Source of the DNA: Candidatus Omnitrophota bacterium
GTDB taxonomy: Bacteria > Verrucomicrobiota > Verrucomicrobiia > Limisphaerales > UBA1319
DNA length: 14,625 nucleotides
NCBI GenBank assembly: GCA_023473405.1
Contig: JAMCZD010000381.1
Span: forward strand, 1-14,625
Direction: 5' to 3'
Position 1 is the stretch's first letter, and each line of letters starts with the position of its first letter. Under the pieces are notes generated by a model, which had not been told where the DNA came from, made no database searches, and was given only the letters and a program-made list of their open reading frames with translations. Made by a program: the position numbers and the translations under genes. Positions 6,001-13,202 of the stretch are shown in pieces.

Positions 6001-8279
6001 ACTTGCCACCCGGTCATATCAACCTGGTGATCGCTGCGATTATAGAGCTCGATCCACTGCTCCGGCGATTCGAGCACCTGGCCAGAGGACGTCGTTTGGA
6101 CGACAGGCGCATGGTACATGATTTCGTTGATGACCACTTCGTCATGCAGTACAACGTGATTGGATGAACCGAACGTCGGTGAGTCCACCCGAAGCCACGG
6201 GCCGGTTCCATCGGGAGACCGACCGCGGGCATGGTTCTTGGCAGCGACCGCATCGAGCACGGCGCATCGCGCAGGGGAATAGAGAAACAGCTTGTCGCCA
6301 CTCTTGGGAGCAAAGCCTAATTCCGCCGCGCTTAGGGTCAGGAATTCCGCGGGACCAAGCGGATGCGATGGCAGCGTGTACCCGCCTTCGATTTGAGACG
6401 AATCAGCCAAAACGCAACCTTCGAGGTTGATGGTGGCAAGACCACGGTTAATAATCTCAACCTGAAAATCCGCCGCATTGGCAAGACTGATTTCATTCAG
6501 CGCCAATGGCATGGGCTGATGGCTATAGTGCGCCAGCAATTCCGGTGCGATCAGGAAATCGGGACTATCAGCCTGACGGTTAAGCCCTTGAATAGCCAAG
6601 ACGTTGGTCGCGCCCAGCCGCAGCCATCCGATGGCCTGGGTAAGGTCGATGTCTTCCGGTTGTATCGCGTCGAGCTTGTCCCGGTCCAGGGTTGCGGCGG
6701 CGTCGAAGGATGGCGCTGGCGGGGCGTTTCGGCTCACCACCAGATGGCCGTTCAGATAGGCGAAGAAACCGTCGGCATATCGAATGCGCAGCTTGAGTGA
6801 ATCGATGGGGAGAGCCGGGTCTATTTGGAATGGGATCCGGAGGTAAGCGCCCGTGCGCTTGCCATGCAGTGACGCCTCGACGCTGGTGCCAAAAAACGGG
6901 AGGAAACTGGCGGAGGTCCCCGCCAGGTAATGGGCTTGAATCCGCTCCGCTGAAAGCGCGGTCGAATAAATGGCGACCTCGTCAATCCGCCCATAAAAAT
7001 AACGCCTGCCCATATGGCCGTTGGCAATCCGAACCCCTCGAGCGCCGGGTGGATCATTCAAGGATGCCGGGATGATGGTGTTGAACTGGGTTACATCGGT
7101 CGCGCCGAACTGAACGCCATTCACATAGACGCGCGAGTTGCCCGGTTCAACCACCAGGGCAATGTAACGCCACGCACCGGTGGGTGTGGGCGGCGGGGGC
7201 GTGAGCAGTGTGAACCCGCTGCTGGTGTAGGCCCCTGTATTTCCGGTGGTGTGGATTTGGAAATGGGCAAAACCGCCATCCGGGGTTGATACCATGGACT
7301 GGAAATCGCCGGTAATGGGATCGTCGGTATTCACCCACGCCTCGATGGTGAGCTGGCTTGTGCCGCCCCACGTGCCGGGGAGTTGCACAAAACCGCTGGT
7401 CCCATCAAAACGGGCGGCGGCATCATGCGCAGGCAATGCCCCGCCCACTCCCAATGTCACTCCACCATTATAGGTCCCATGCCGGCCATGCCCCGAAAAA
7501 TCGAACGCAGTCGGGCCATTGGTTTCGTCCAAGCGCCAATAACCGTCAGGCTGGTCCGCCATGACGGCCTGGAAATAGAGATCGACTTCGGCGGAATCGT
7601 ACCCGATGGCATCAGTGCTGTCCGCCCAATCCGCGTCATCGAATCCAATGTCCGTCCAGCTCGATCCGAATTGGTCATCGTCCGGGACCCGGAGCTTGGC
7701 CGGGGAATTAGACGAAACTAACGAGGTCAACTGCGGGTCATCCGGCGGAAAATTAAGGGACCCAGGTGTTCCGCCGACTTGAGCGCTCGAGGTCCAATTC
7801 TCGGGCAGATCGCTGGCGGTATCGGGGTTGATCTTGGCGAGGCTGGCGCCCGAGCCGTCCGTGGCAACCGGCCACGGGTAATCGTCCTCGTAGTTGATGG
7901 TATCGATGATTCGGCCGCTGTTATTGCGCAAATCGAGTTTCTCTCCGGCGTTGGACAACTGACCGGCAAAAGGGCCGGAGATATTGCGCAAGCCAGTGGC
8001 TGCGGTAAGGATGACCGGGGCGGCGGCTATAACCAGATAACCCCCACCCTTGATGATGGACTTCTCGGGGAACGTGAATTGAACTCCGCCACCCAGAGTC
8101 CAATGCGAAAGGTCCATGTCCACGGCCATCTGGTTATGTAATTCGATCCATTGCAGGGCCGCCTGGTTCGTTCCCGGATGGTACATGATCTCGTTAAAGA
8201 CCACACTGGCACGGGCAGAAGTGTTGAGAACACAGCTCAAGCCCGCCAAGGCACAAACGAAACAGGCGCCTGCCCTCAT
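3072..8279 (-). CDS. Giant secreted protein: lamin-tail domains, nested LamG, CotH kinase, Ca-binding tail
   Basis: This 1735-residue protein has a signal peptide (1-24, cleavage near SARAS). Domains in order: lamin-tail domain (about 25-175, with VVFNEIMYHPG and WIELHN); a beta-sandwich domain split in two (185-230 and 462-585) by an inserted LamG/concanavalin-like domain (236-452); a degenerate lamin-tail-like stretch (592-700); a second clear lamin-tail domain (714-860, VVINEIMYHAP, WIELYNRS); a carbohydrate-binding-like sandwich (875-1005); an Ig/FN3-like domain (1040-1140); a CotH kinase-like domain (about 1147-1515, with VGVRLKGSPYGR and the LALPHDNDVSF motif whose Asp1430/Asp1432 fit the CotH metal-binding DxD); a DTDHDGMPDAWE / DEDPDCDGQNN calcium-type region (1611-1655); and a C-terminal module ending in EFYRI. 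CotH proteins are atypical protein kinases known from Bacillus spore coats; here the target is unknown. It follows the HzsA/FGE-like gene by 111 bp on the same strand and is probably co-transcribed. There is no Shine-Dalgarno sequence. Confidence 0.88.
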   Translation of the reverse strand: MRAGACFVCALAGLSCVLNTSARASVVFNEIMYHPGTNQAALQWIELHNQMAVDMDLSHWTLGGGVQFTFPEKSIIKGGGYLVIAAAPVILTAATGLRNISGPFAGQLSNAGEKLDLRNNSGRIIDTINYEDDYPWPVATDGSGASLAKINPDTASDLPENWTSSAQVGGTPGSLNFPPDDPQLTSLVSSNSPAKLRVPDDDQFGSSWTDIGFDDADWADSTDAIGYDSAEVDLYFQAVMADQPDGYWRLDETNGPTAFDFSGHGRHGTYNGGVTLGVGGALPAHDAAARFDGTSGFVQLPGTWGGTSQLTIEAWVNTDDPITGDFQSMVSTPDGGFAHFQIHTTGNTGAYTSSGFTLLTPPPPTPTGAWRYIALVVEPGNSRVYVNGVQFGATDVTQFNTIIPASLNDPPGARGVRIANGHMGRRYFYGRIDEVAIYSTALSAERIQAHYLAGTSASFLPFFGTSVEASLHGKRTGAYLRIPFQIDPALPIDSLKLRIRYADGFFAYLNGHLVVSRNAPPAPSFDAAATLDRDKLDAIQPEDIDLTQAIGWLRLGATNVLAIQGLNRQADSPDFLIAPELLAHYSHQPMPLALNEISLANAADFQVEIINRGLATINLEGCVLADSSQIEGGYTLPSHPLGPAEFLTLSAAELGFAPKSGDKLFLYSPARCAVLDAVAAKNHARGRSPDGTGPWLRVDSPTFGSSNHVVLHDEVVINEIMYHAPVVQTTSSGQVLESPEQWIELYNRSDHQVDMTGWQVTGGLDYQFPGGTVIQPGGYSVVANDPGPMRALHPGILILGPSDKHLSHRTDLVQLRDANRNPVDEVRYFDGGRWPAFADGGGSTLELRDPRADNSKAEAWAASNEGAKSSWHTYTYRGTASASLGPDSQWKEFVLGLLGAGEVWLDDIRVTENPGGAAVQLIQNGDFSAGTNAWRIVGNHHGEVIDDPEQPGNKVLRLVARGPTEHWSNHAETTLAGGRSIVNGRLYEISYRAKSIAGDNQLNSRLYFNRLPRTTRLERPALHGTPGAPNSRFQTNIGPTFAEFKHEPSVPASGQPVTVTVTAADPDRVDAVTLWWSVNGEAWNHVTMMDQGQDRYTAGLPGLPGSTLVQFYAAATDRLGAQSFFPSSGPGSRALYKVNDGQARLSLTHNFRIIMTTADANLMYLNSNLMSNDPLGATVVYDESQLFYDVGVRLKGSPYGRPYDQFVSFAVEFQPDNPFRGLYESVNVDRSGRGPVGSPGQDEILIKHIINHAGGIPGEYDDLAWVIAPRSQHTSSALLTLAHYTNPYLDSLYPDGSDSMLFEFDGAYYPTQTSNGKPDGPKVVEPGPISYTDIRDLGTNKEAYRWNFIVKNNHDRDDYTRILALAKAFSLTGTALDTASQQTIDVNEWLRTFAVLSLVGIGDAYTQGNPHNLWLYVRPTDQRILALPHDNDVSFSRPVNAPLTGDNGNLLKVIALPANRRLFYHHLQDIISTTFNTSYMAYWTGHYDNFLSSQNFSSILTYIGQRANSVLSQLPARIPFSITTQNGRDFMTGQASVQIQGNAWIDVSEIHLPNELAPLAITWLTPTRWQATVPLVLGTNQLMFLASNYQGNLAASNAITVTSTAASGALDTDHDGMPDAWELTHDLAPALPDADEDPDCDGQNNLQEYLAGTDPHDARSRLKLAVTRNSDQTVTLTFTAAPGRSYTLQRCNPLTERTWNTLANFTPQTTNRFCETQVPLSNRQEFYRITTPSLP

Positions 8280-8390
8280 AGACTGGTCGTATAAAATCCA
8301 GCGACTCCTTGTTCCACGGCGGAGAATCGAGGCCCTGGGTCGCTCTGGTCGGAAACCGCAGTCAAGATAACCGATTCAGGCAGGATCATC

Positions 8391-11300
8391 TCACGGTTGC
8401 CGGTTCGTAACGGTCTGTGGGCTTGAATTGATTTCAGCCTTGTCTCCCGGGTGTGCCATGAGCCATTCCGATGCCTCCATGACCACGCGAAAACCGACGT
8501 TGAAAACGGGCTGGTAAGGCCAATAGGCCAAGCGATAGCCGGACCGAGCCTGGGCGGGCAGATCACGCCACGAGCCGCCCCGAACCACTCGACGCTCGGT
8601 TGAACCGCGCCGGTTCCGTCCGTCATCATCGCGATAAGGATAAGGACGGTAAACCGACCGAGTCCACTCCGCCACGTTGCCGTGCATGTCGTAGAGTCCC
8701 CAGGCATTGGGCCGGTAGCCGCCTATCTGGTCGGACAGGAATCCGCCGTCGTTGAACCGGGCGTCCCGCGGAATCCAGTCATCGTATTTGCTGGCGTTCA
8801 GCCATGGCTCGCGTTCCTTTTTATAGGTATGGCACACAAACTCGCGAATGGTCAGATCGGCCAGGTTGGCGAACTTGGAGAAGTCGGTATCGGTGTCTCC
8901 ATAATAGAAAGGCGTGGCGGTGCCGGCGCGGCAGGCGTATTCCCACTGGGCCTCGGTAGGCAGGGTGAAGTTCAGACCCGTTTTTGAGCTCAACCAATCA
9001 CAGAAGGCCATCGCCTGCTGCCATGAAATCCGCACCACCGGCTGTTTCGGCCCGTCCACATAAAAGCCGCGCACGCCGAATTGCATTGAGAATCGGGATT
9101 CGACCCCGCTGTTGTGCGAAGGATCGAAACAGGCGAACTGCTCGTTGCTAACCTCGAATCGCCCCATCCAGAAAGGCTTGGCGATGCGTACCGCAGTCCG
9201 CGGCTGTTCGTCCGGACAACCACCGGGGTCGCCCATCACGGATTCACCCGCGGGAATCAGGACGAATTCCATAGTCATGCCATTTCCAAGGTCAACAATG
9301 CGCCGAGTAGTCACGGCGGCGGTCTGACGGCGCCTCGCCTCGGCGGCATCAAATGGCCACCCGGAAACGCTGATCGTATTGACCGCAGGCGTTGCCATGA
9401 CCGGTTCGGGATCAGCCCGATGCGATGCCAAAACCGCCGGCGCCGTGATCTCCTCGTAATCCTCGTCCTGGCCGGCATACCGCTGAAGGAGCTCGCGTCG
9501 TCGCTGGGCATATCCCTGAACCCGGTCTTTACCCGCGACCTCGGTCCAGGTCCCGTGGAACGGCGCGTTAAGGTCGATCCAGGTAATGATTCGGTCCCAG
9601 GCCTCGGCATCGAGCCGCACCCCGCCATGCCCCTGACGGAGCATCTGGACCAGCCGGGTTGAGTCGGCGTGAAACTCCATCGGGGTCAGCAGGTGATAAT
9701 CGCTCTCGAGCCCGCCTCGGCGCACGTAGCGATGAAGCTCGGCATAGGACACCGAGAAATGCCCGGCATCGCGCCCGCCAGAATGGAAGACGCTCGAGTA
9801 ATCGGTAATCTGCTTCGTCCCTCGCAGATCAAAGACCGGTTTGCCGTTCGAGCCCGATCGCCCATCGTGGCAGCTCACACAGTAACGGTCCAAAACCGGC
9901 TGCACCTCGCGCGCGAAATTAAAGCCGCGCACCGGCCCGTGCCACGGCACAATTTCCGAAGGCGGCCCCAGCATGGCCTTTGTTCGCCTGTTGATGGGCG
10001 CCGAGTTTTGGGTGTCGTGGCAGCCAACACAAGAAACCACTTCGCCCGGCATCCCGGTAAACCAGCTCCGCATGAGCTGCACCGCTTTCCCCTCGGAATC
10101 GAGCGGTTGAACCGAGATGGGCATTTGCGCGGGCACGCGAAAGTAAGCCGAGCCGTCCGCCTGGACCGGAACCGTGCCAAGGACACGCTTGATATCCCAG
10201 GGGCCCTCCATGCCCACGACGGCCTGCGGCCCGCCCATGCCCGGGAACAGGTAATGGTAAGTAAAGAGACGCAGTTGCTTGATCGTTCCCCGCGGAATCC
10301 CCTTGAGACCATCACCGGCATAAACATCCGCCAGATACACGACCGCATCCTTCTGCGCCAGGTCCACTTGGTCCGGAATCACCGGCGGACGCGGGGTGTT
10401 GCGAACCGGGACAGGTTCGAACAAGACATAGCCAGGCAGCTCTTTTATGAGAAGACGGTTATCGAAAACATCGACCAGGTAAATCCCCCAATTCGCCCCC
10501 GGAGCCGGCTGGCTCGATACCAGGAAGTACTTGCCGCTCAATGGATACGGGTGCAGGAACTTCGGCCACGAATTGTCCACGAGGTTGTCCTCGATCAGCG
10601 CCTCGACCTTCTTTCCTCGACCCGGGATGCGCTGCACCACGCCATCCGCCTCGCGGCGTCCCTTGGCCGGGTCCAAAATGACCAGCTCACCCATGCGCGG
10701 AACCCCGTGGTGGCCGCCGACAATGGCCACGACTTCGCTTGGAGAACCGGGAATTGGGCGGGCGTAAAACAGGGCGTCTGGCCAGTAGGAATTGCTGCCG
10801 TAGAATTCCATTTGGCCGGTGCCGTCCGGATTCATATGGAACAGCAGGCGGGCGTGCGTATGCGGCGTATCCGTGTATTCCCAGCGCTGGTAGAGCACCC
10901 GTCCATTGTTGAGAATGGTGGGGCACCAATTCTGTTCCTGGTCGAAGCAGAGCTGCCGCATGTTTTGACCATCGGCATCGATGCGATAGAGGGTGGCCAC
11001 CAGGTCGCTGCCATTGACACACGCCACCGCCGCCATCCCGGCCGTTGAAGCAAATAATATCCGGCCATCGGGTAGATAACAGGGATCGTAATTATGAACG
11101 TCGGCTTTTGCCTCGGTAGGTGTGACCTGACGCAACCCCGTGCCATCCATCTTGATCTCGAACACCTGCCAGCAATCCCGCGAGTCAATCGAAGAAAACA
11201 ACAGCTTACCGGCATCGAAATCGAGGTCAACGTCGCCGACAAACTCGCCCTTCGCCGGCCGATACAATGTCGTCAACCGGCCTTGCGGGCCAACTGGCGA

Positions 11301-12926
11301 GAGAATGGCGATCTCATTGTCCCAACCGTGCCTGGGCAGGGTGGCGTTGCTCTGCCAGTTTTGCGGCAAACCCAGGCCCGGTCCCTGCGTGCTCCGTCTG
11401 ACCACCAGCAACCGATCGAAATCTAGGAGCGGGTTGGCCAGGAGCGCCTCACGCTGGAAAGCGAGCATCTCGTCGATCCGGCGCAAGGCTGGCTCGTCAC
11501 CAGCGCCGATCGCCTCGAGGGTTCGAGGCCAAGCCGCCTCGTAAGCCGACAATCGCCGCAGAAATTCCGGTCCTTTCGAATATCGCTGCGGGAAGGACTG
11601 CGTCAGGTCTTCGATGGCGAGCCTTAGGGCCTTGAAATCCAACCGGCCTTTTAGACTCTCGAGCACCTCGGCGCACCGGCGGGAACGCTGGTATAATGTC
11701 CGCACCTCGGCCAGGCCTTTTTCGTCCCGCACCGACGATGCCAAGGCGGCGGCGCGCTCCTGGATTTGCGGCAGGCGAGACGTCGCCTGGGCATAGCGCC
11801 GAGCCAGCACTGCCCATTGCGCCGGCTGCCAAAGAAATTGCCAAATCCCATCTTCCCGTTCCCAGGCCATATCCCGGCGCGAAACCGGGTCGTTGAAATC
11901 CCGTTTGAGCATGGCCCACAAGTCATCCCCGGTGTCCTGAATAGCCGATGCCGACGGTCCCATTTGCCGCCAGTAAGCCTCGCGCGCTTCGAGTTGCGTT
12001 GCCAGCCAGGTCTCCTTTTTGACATAGAGCTCGCGCCAGGGGATTAGGCCCCATTTGTGCCCGAGGTATCGCTCGATTACGTCCTGTTCGTTTCCGTTTA
12101 GATTTCGGTTGTAAAGGATAATTTCACAGATAAAACCATTCCATTCCTGGCCTTCGCCGAACCATCGTCCGATGCGCAACTGGTTGTCGGGCCCGCCGGC
12201 ATTGAGTTGGGAGGCGATGCCGATTCGAGTCAGATTCCGATCGAGGCTGAATTGCGGTCCGGTCTTGGTTACATGATAAATTTGCAGCCCGGAATCCCGT
12301 GCCTTGATAGGCGCCGTAACGCCGACACCCGCCCCCAACTCGAGGTAAAGGTCGCCGTTGTCCTGGGTCCCCAAGGTCCACCAGTATCCCTTGCCAGCAC
12401 CGAACCGGTTGCCGATGATGCCGCGCCAATTATCGGGCGCATCACGGTCCAACGCCGCCACCACATAGAGTTCCCAATCGGTGCCCGACCAATTGAACCC
12501 GAGCGAATCAACGAGGTAATCATTCCCGTCAAATCGCAACGCCGGCTTGCTTCCGCGGGCGTTGGGGAAAAAGGTAGGCTGGCTGTTGGATGATTCTTGA
12601 ATTGCATCCTGGTGACCGCCGGACTTGTCGGTCCATCGCGACACGGAGCGACTCTTATCGATTGCATCGGCGATCCCGTCGCCATCGATGTCTGCCGCGT
12701 CCAGCCAAAGTAGACAACCTGGAAGGGTGCAACTGAAGCTATCGGGTCCTGGCACCGGTCCAGGTGGCATGGACTTGGCCGGCGCTTCCGTTTCGCATTT
12801 CCCGGTTTCGTTGGTCTCTGCCGAAGCGAGAACCAGCGCGGCAACCAGGGTGATGGCGATTCGCATGACAAACCAAGGCCGGGCGCCGAACATCGATTCG
12901 CGTGCAACTGAATGGAGCTTTGTCAT
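8391..12926 (-). CDS. Exported HzsA-related di-heme cytochrome c fused to LamG and FGE-like domains
   Basis: This 1511-residue fusion starts at the ATG 12926-12924. An internal ATG at codon 21 (12866) gives a tidier signal peptide (MRIAITLVAALVLASA, cleavage before ETNE) and may be the true start. Domains in order: LamG/concanavalin-like (about 68-295, with DIDGDGIADAID and KPALRFDGNDYLVD); a helical, probably coiled-coil region (300-505); an HzsA-related beta-propeller (about 535-830, with WCPTILNNGRVLYQRWEYTD and GGHHGVPRMGELVILDP); a propeller/cytochrome junction (850-950); two c-type heme motifs, CVGCH (966-970) and CVSCH (1016-1020); and an FGE/sulfatase-modifying-factor fold (1208-1485, PTEAQWEYACRAGT, GLYDMHGNVAEW, RVVRGGSW). 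HzsA is the alpha subunit of anammox hydrazine synthase, but relatives occur widely in Planctomycetota and Verrucomicrobiota without HzsB/C, so hydrazine synthesis is not implied. The FGE-like domain lacks the catalytic cysteine pair. Likely periplasmic or surface exposed. Substrate unknown. Confidence 0.87.
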   Translation of the reverse strand: MTKLHSVARESMFGARPWFVMRIAITLVAALVLASAETNETGKCETEAPAKSMPPGPVPGPDSFSCTLPGCLLWLDAADIDGDGIADAIDKSRSVSRWTDKSGGHQDAIQESSNSQPTFFPNARGSKPALRFDGNDYLVDSLGFNWSGTDWELYVVAALDRDAPDNWRGIIGNRFGAGKGYWWTLGTQDNGDLYLELGAGVGVTAPIKARDSGLQIYHVTKTGPQFSLDRNLTRIGIASQLNAGGPDNQLRIGRWFGEGQEWNGFICEIILYNRNLNGNEQDVIERYLGHKWGLIPWRELYVKKETWLATQLEAREAYWRQMGPSASAIQDTGDDLWAMLKRDFNDPVSRRDMAWEREDGIWQFLWQPAQWAVLARRYAQATSRLPQIQERAAALASSVRDEKGLAEVRTLYQRSRRCAEVLESLKGRLDFKALRLAIEDLTQSFPQRYSKGPEFLRRLSAYEAAWPRTLEAIGAGDEPALRRIDEMLAFQREALLANPLLDFDRLLVVRRSTQGPGLGLPQNWQSNATLPRHGWDNEIAILSPVGPQGRLTTLYRPAKGEFVGDVDLDFDAGKLLFSSIDSRDCWQVFEIKMDGTGLRQVTPTEAKADVHNYDPCYLPDGRILFASTAGMAAVACVNGSDLVATLYRIDADGQNMRQLCFDQEQNWCPTILNNGRVLYQRWEYTDTPHTHARLLFHMNPDGTGQMEFYGSNSYWPDALFYARPIPGSPSEVVAIVGGHHGVPRMGELVILDPAKGRREADGVVQRIPGRGKKVEALIEDNLVDNSWPKFLHPYPLSGKYFLVSSQPAPGANWGIYLVDVFDNRLLIKELPGYVLFEPVPVRNTPRPPVIPDQVDLAQKDAVVYLADVYAGDGLKGIPRGTIKQLRLFTYHYLFPGMGGPQAVVGMEGPWDIKRVLGTVPVQADGSAYFRVPAQMPISVQPLDSEGKAVQLMRSWFTGMPGEVVSCVGCHDTQNSAPINRRTKAMLGPPSEIVPWHGPVRGFNFAREVQPVLDRYCVSCHDGRSGSNGKPVFDLRGTKQITDYSSVFHSGGRDAGHFSVSYAELHRYVRRGGLESDYHLLTPMEFHADSTRLVQMLRQGHGGVRLDAEAWDRIITWIDLNAPFHGTWTEVAGKDRVQGYAQRRRELLQRYAGQDEDYEEITAPAVLASHRADPEPVMATPAVNTISVSGWPFDAAEARRRQTAAVTTRRIVDLGNGMTMEFVLIPAGESVMGDPGGCPDEQPRTAVRIAKPFWMGRFEVSNEQFACFDPSHNSGVESRFSMQFGVRGFYVDGPKQPVVRISWQQAMAFCDWLSSKTGLNFTLPTEAQWEYACRAGTATPFYYGDTDTDFSKFANLADLTIREFVCHTYKKEREPWLNASKYDDWIPRDARFNDGGFLSDQIGGYRPNAWGLYDMHGNVAEWTRSVYRPYPYRDDDGRNRRGSTERRVVRGGSWRDLPAQARSGYRLAYWPYQPVFNVGFRVVMEASEWLMAHPGDKAEINSSPQTVTNRQP

Positions 12927-12951
12927 AATTTGCTAAATCAAGTCTGCCTGC

Positions 12952-12989
12952 GACTGAGAAATAAACTGAAATCTCAGTCTTCGGTTCAA
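12952..12989 (-). promoter_or_regulatory. Candidate promoter with operator-like dyad upstream of the HzsA/FGE-like gene
   Basis: An exact 8-bp inverted repeat, GACTGAGA (12952-12959) and TCTCAGTC (12972-12979), is separated by 12 bp. On the minus strand a weak -35 TTGAAC (12989-12984) and -10 TTTATT (12965-12960) spaced by 18 bp would put the -10 box inside the dyad, about 33 bp before the ATG at 12926. A repressor site or a leader hairpin would both fit. The promoter match is weak (four of six at each box); the dyad itself is exact. Confidence 0.35.
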
Positions 12990-12996
12990 TTGCAAA

Positions 12997-13127
12997 TTGA
13001 GGATTGAGAATTGAGAATTGATTATTGTCATCGAAAGAGAACCCGCGGCGGGCAGGGCCGAACCAGCGAGCGCGTGATCGGGCTAAATTCGATTACCAAT
13101 AACCGATTTCAAATTCCCAATAATCAA
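12997..13127. repeat. Facing arrays of degenerate 7-bp repeats (inverted-repeat element 2)
   Basis: The left arm is TTGAGGA, TTGAGAA, TTGAGAA, TTGATTA in tandem (12997-13024). The right arm, read on the minus strand from 13127 to 13093, is TTGATTA, TTGGGAA, TTTGAAA, TCGGTTA, TTGGTAA. The arms share an exact 11-bp inverted repeat (13017-13027 with 13118-13128). The 7-bp period, the TTKRGRA-like unit and the arm orientation match the element at 1200-1354, while the spacers between the arms (about 65 bp here) look unrelated. It occupies most of the 276-bp gap between the pseudopilin gene and the HzsA/FGE-like gene. It may end pseudopilin transcription by forming a long hairpin, but no U-tract supports a standard terminator. 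Confidence 0.7.
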
Positions 13128-13202
13128 TGAGCCCCTTGCTTCCCTATGCTCGAGCCATACGCCATCGGAGAACCGGTCTGAGCCTCTGCCGCGCCGCCCT
13201 GA

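Noticed and set aside
8280..8390. Terminator or promoter between the two giant genes
   Set aside because: I found no convincing hairpin, U-tract or promoter boxes in these 111 bp, which supports co-transcription.
9669..11048. 459-codon open frame on the plus strand opposite the HzsA/FGE-like gene
   Set aside because: It is antisense to well-conserved propeller and cytochrome motifs, is His/Arg-rich and has no recognisable domain; it is a by-product of GC-rich codon bias.
8391..12926. Claim of a hydrazine synthase or anammox locus
   Set aside because: Only an HzsA-like propeller is present, with no HzsB/HzsC or hydrazine dehydrogenase genes, and the fusion layout differs from anammox HzsA.
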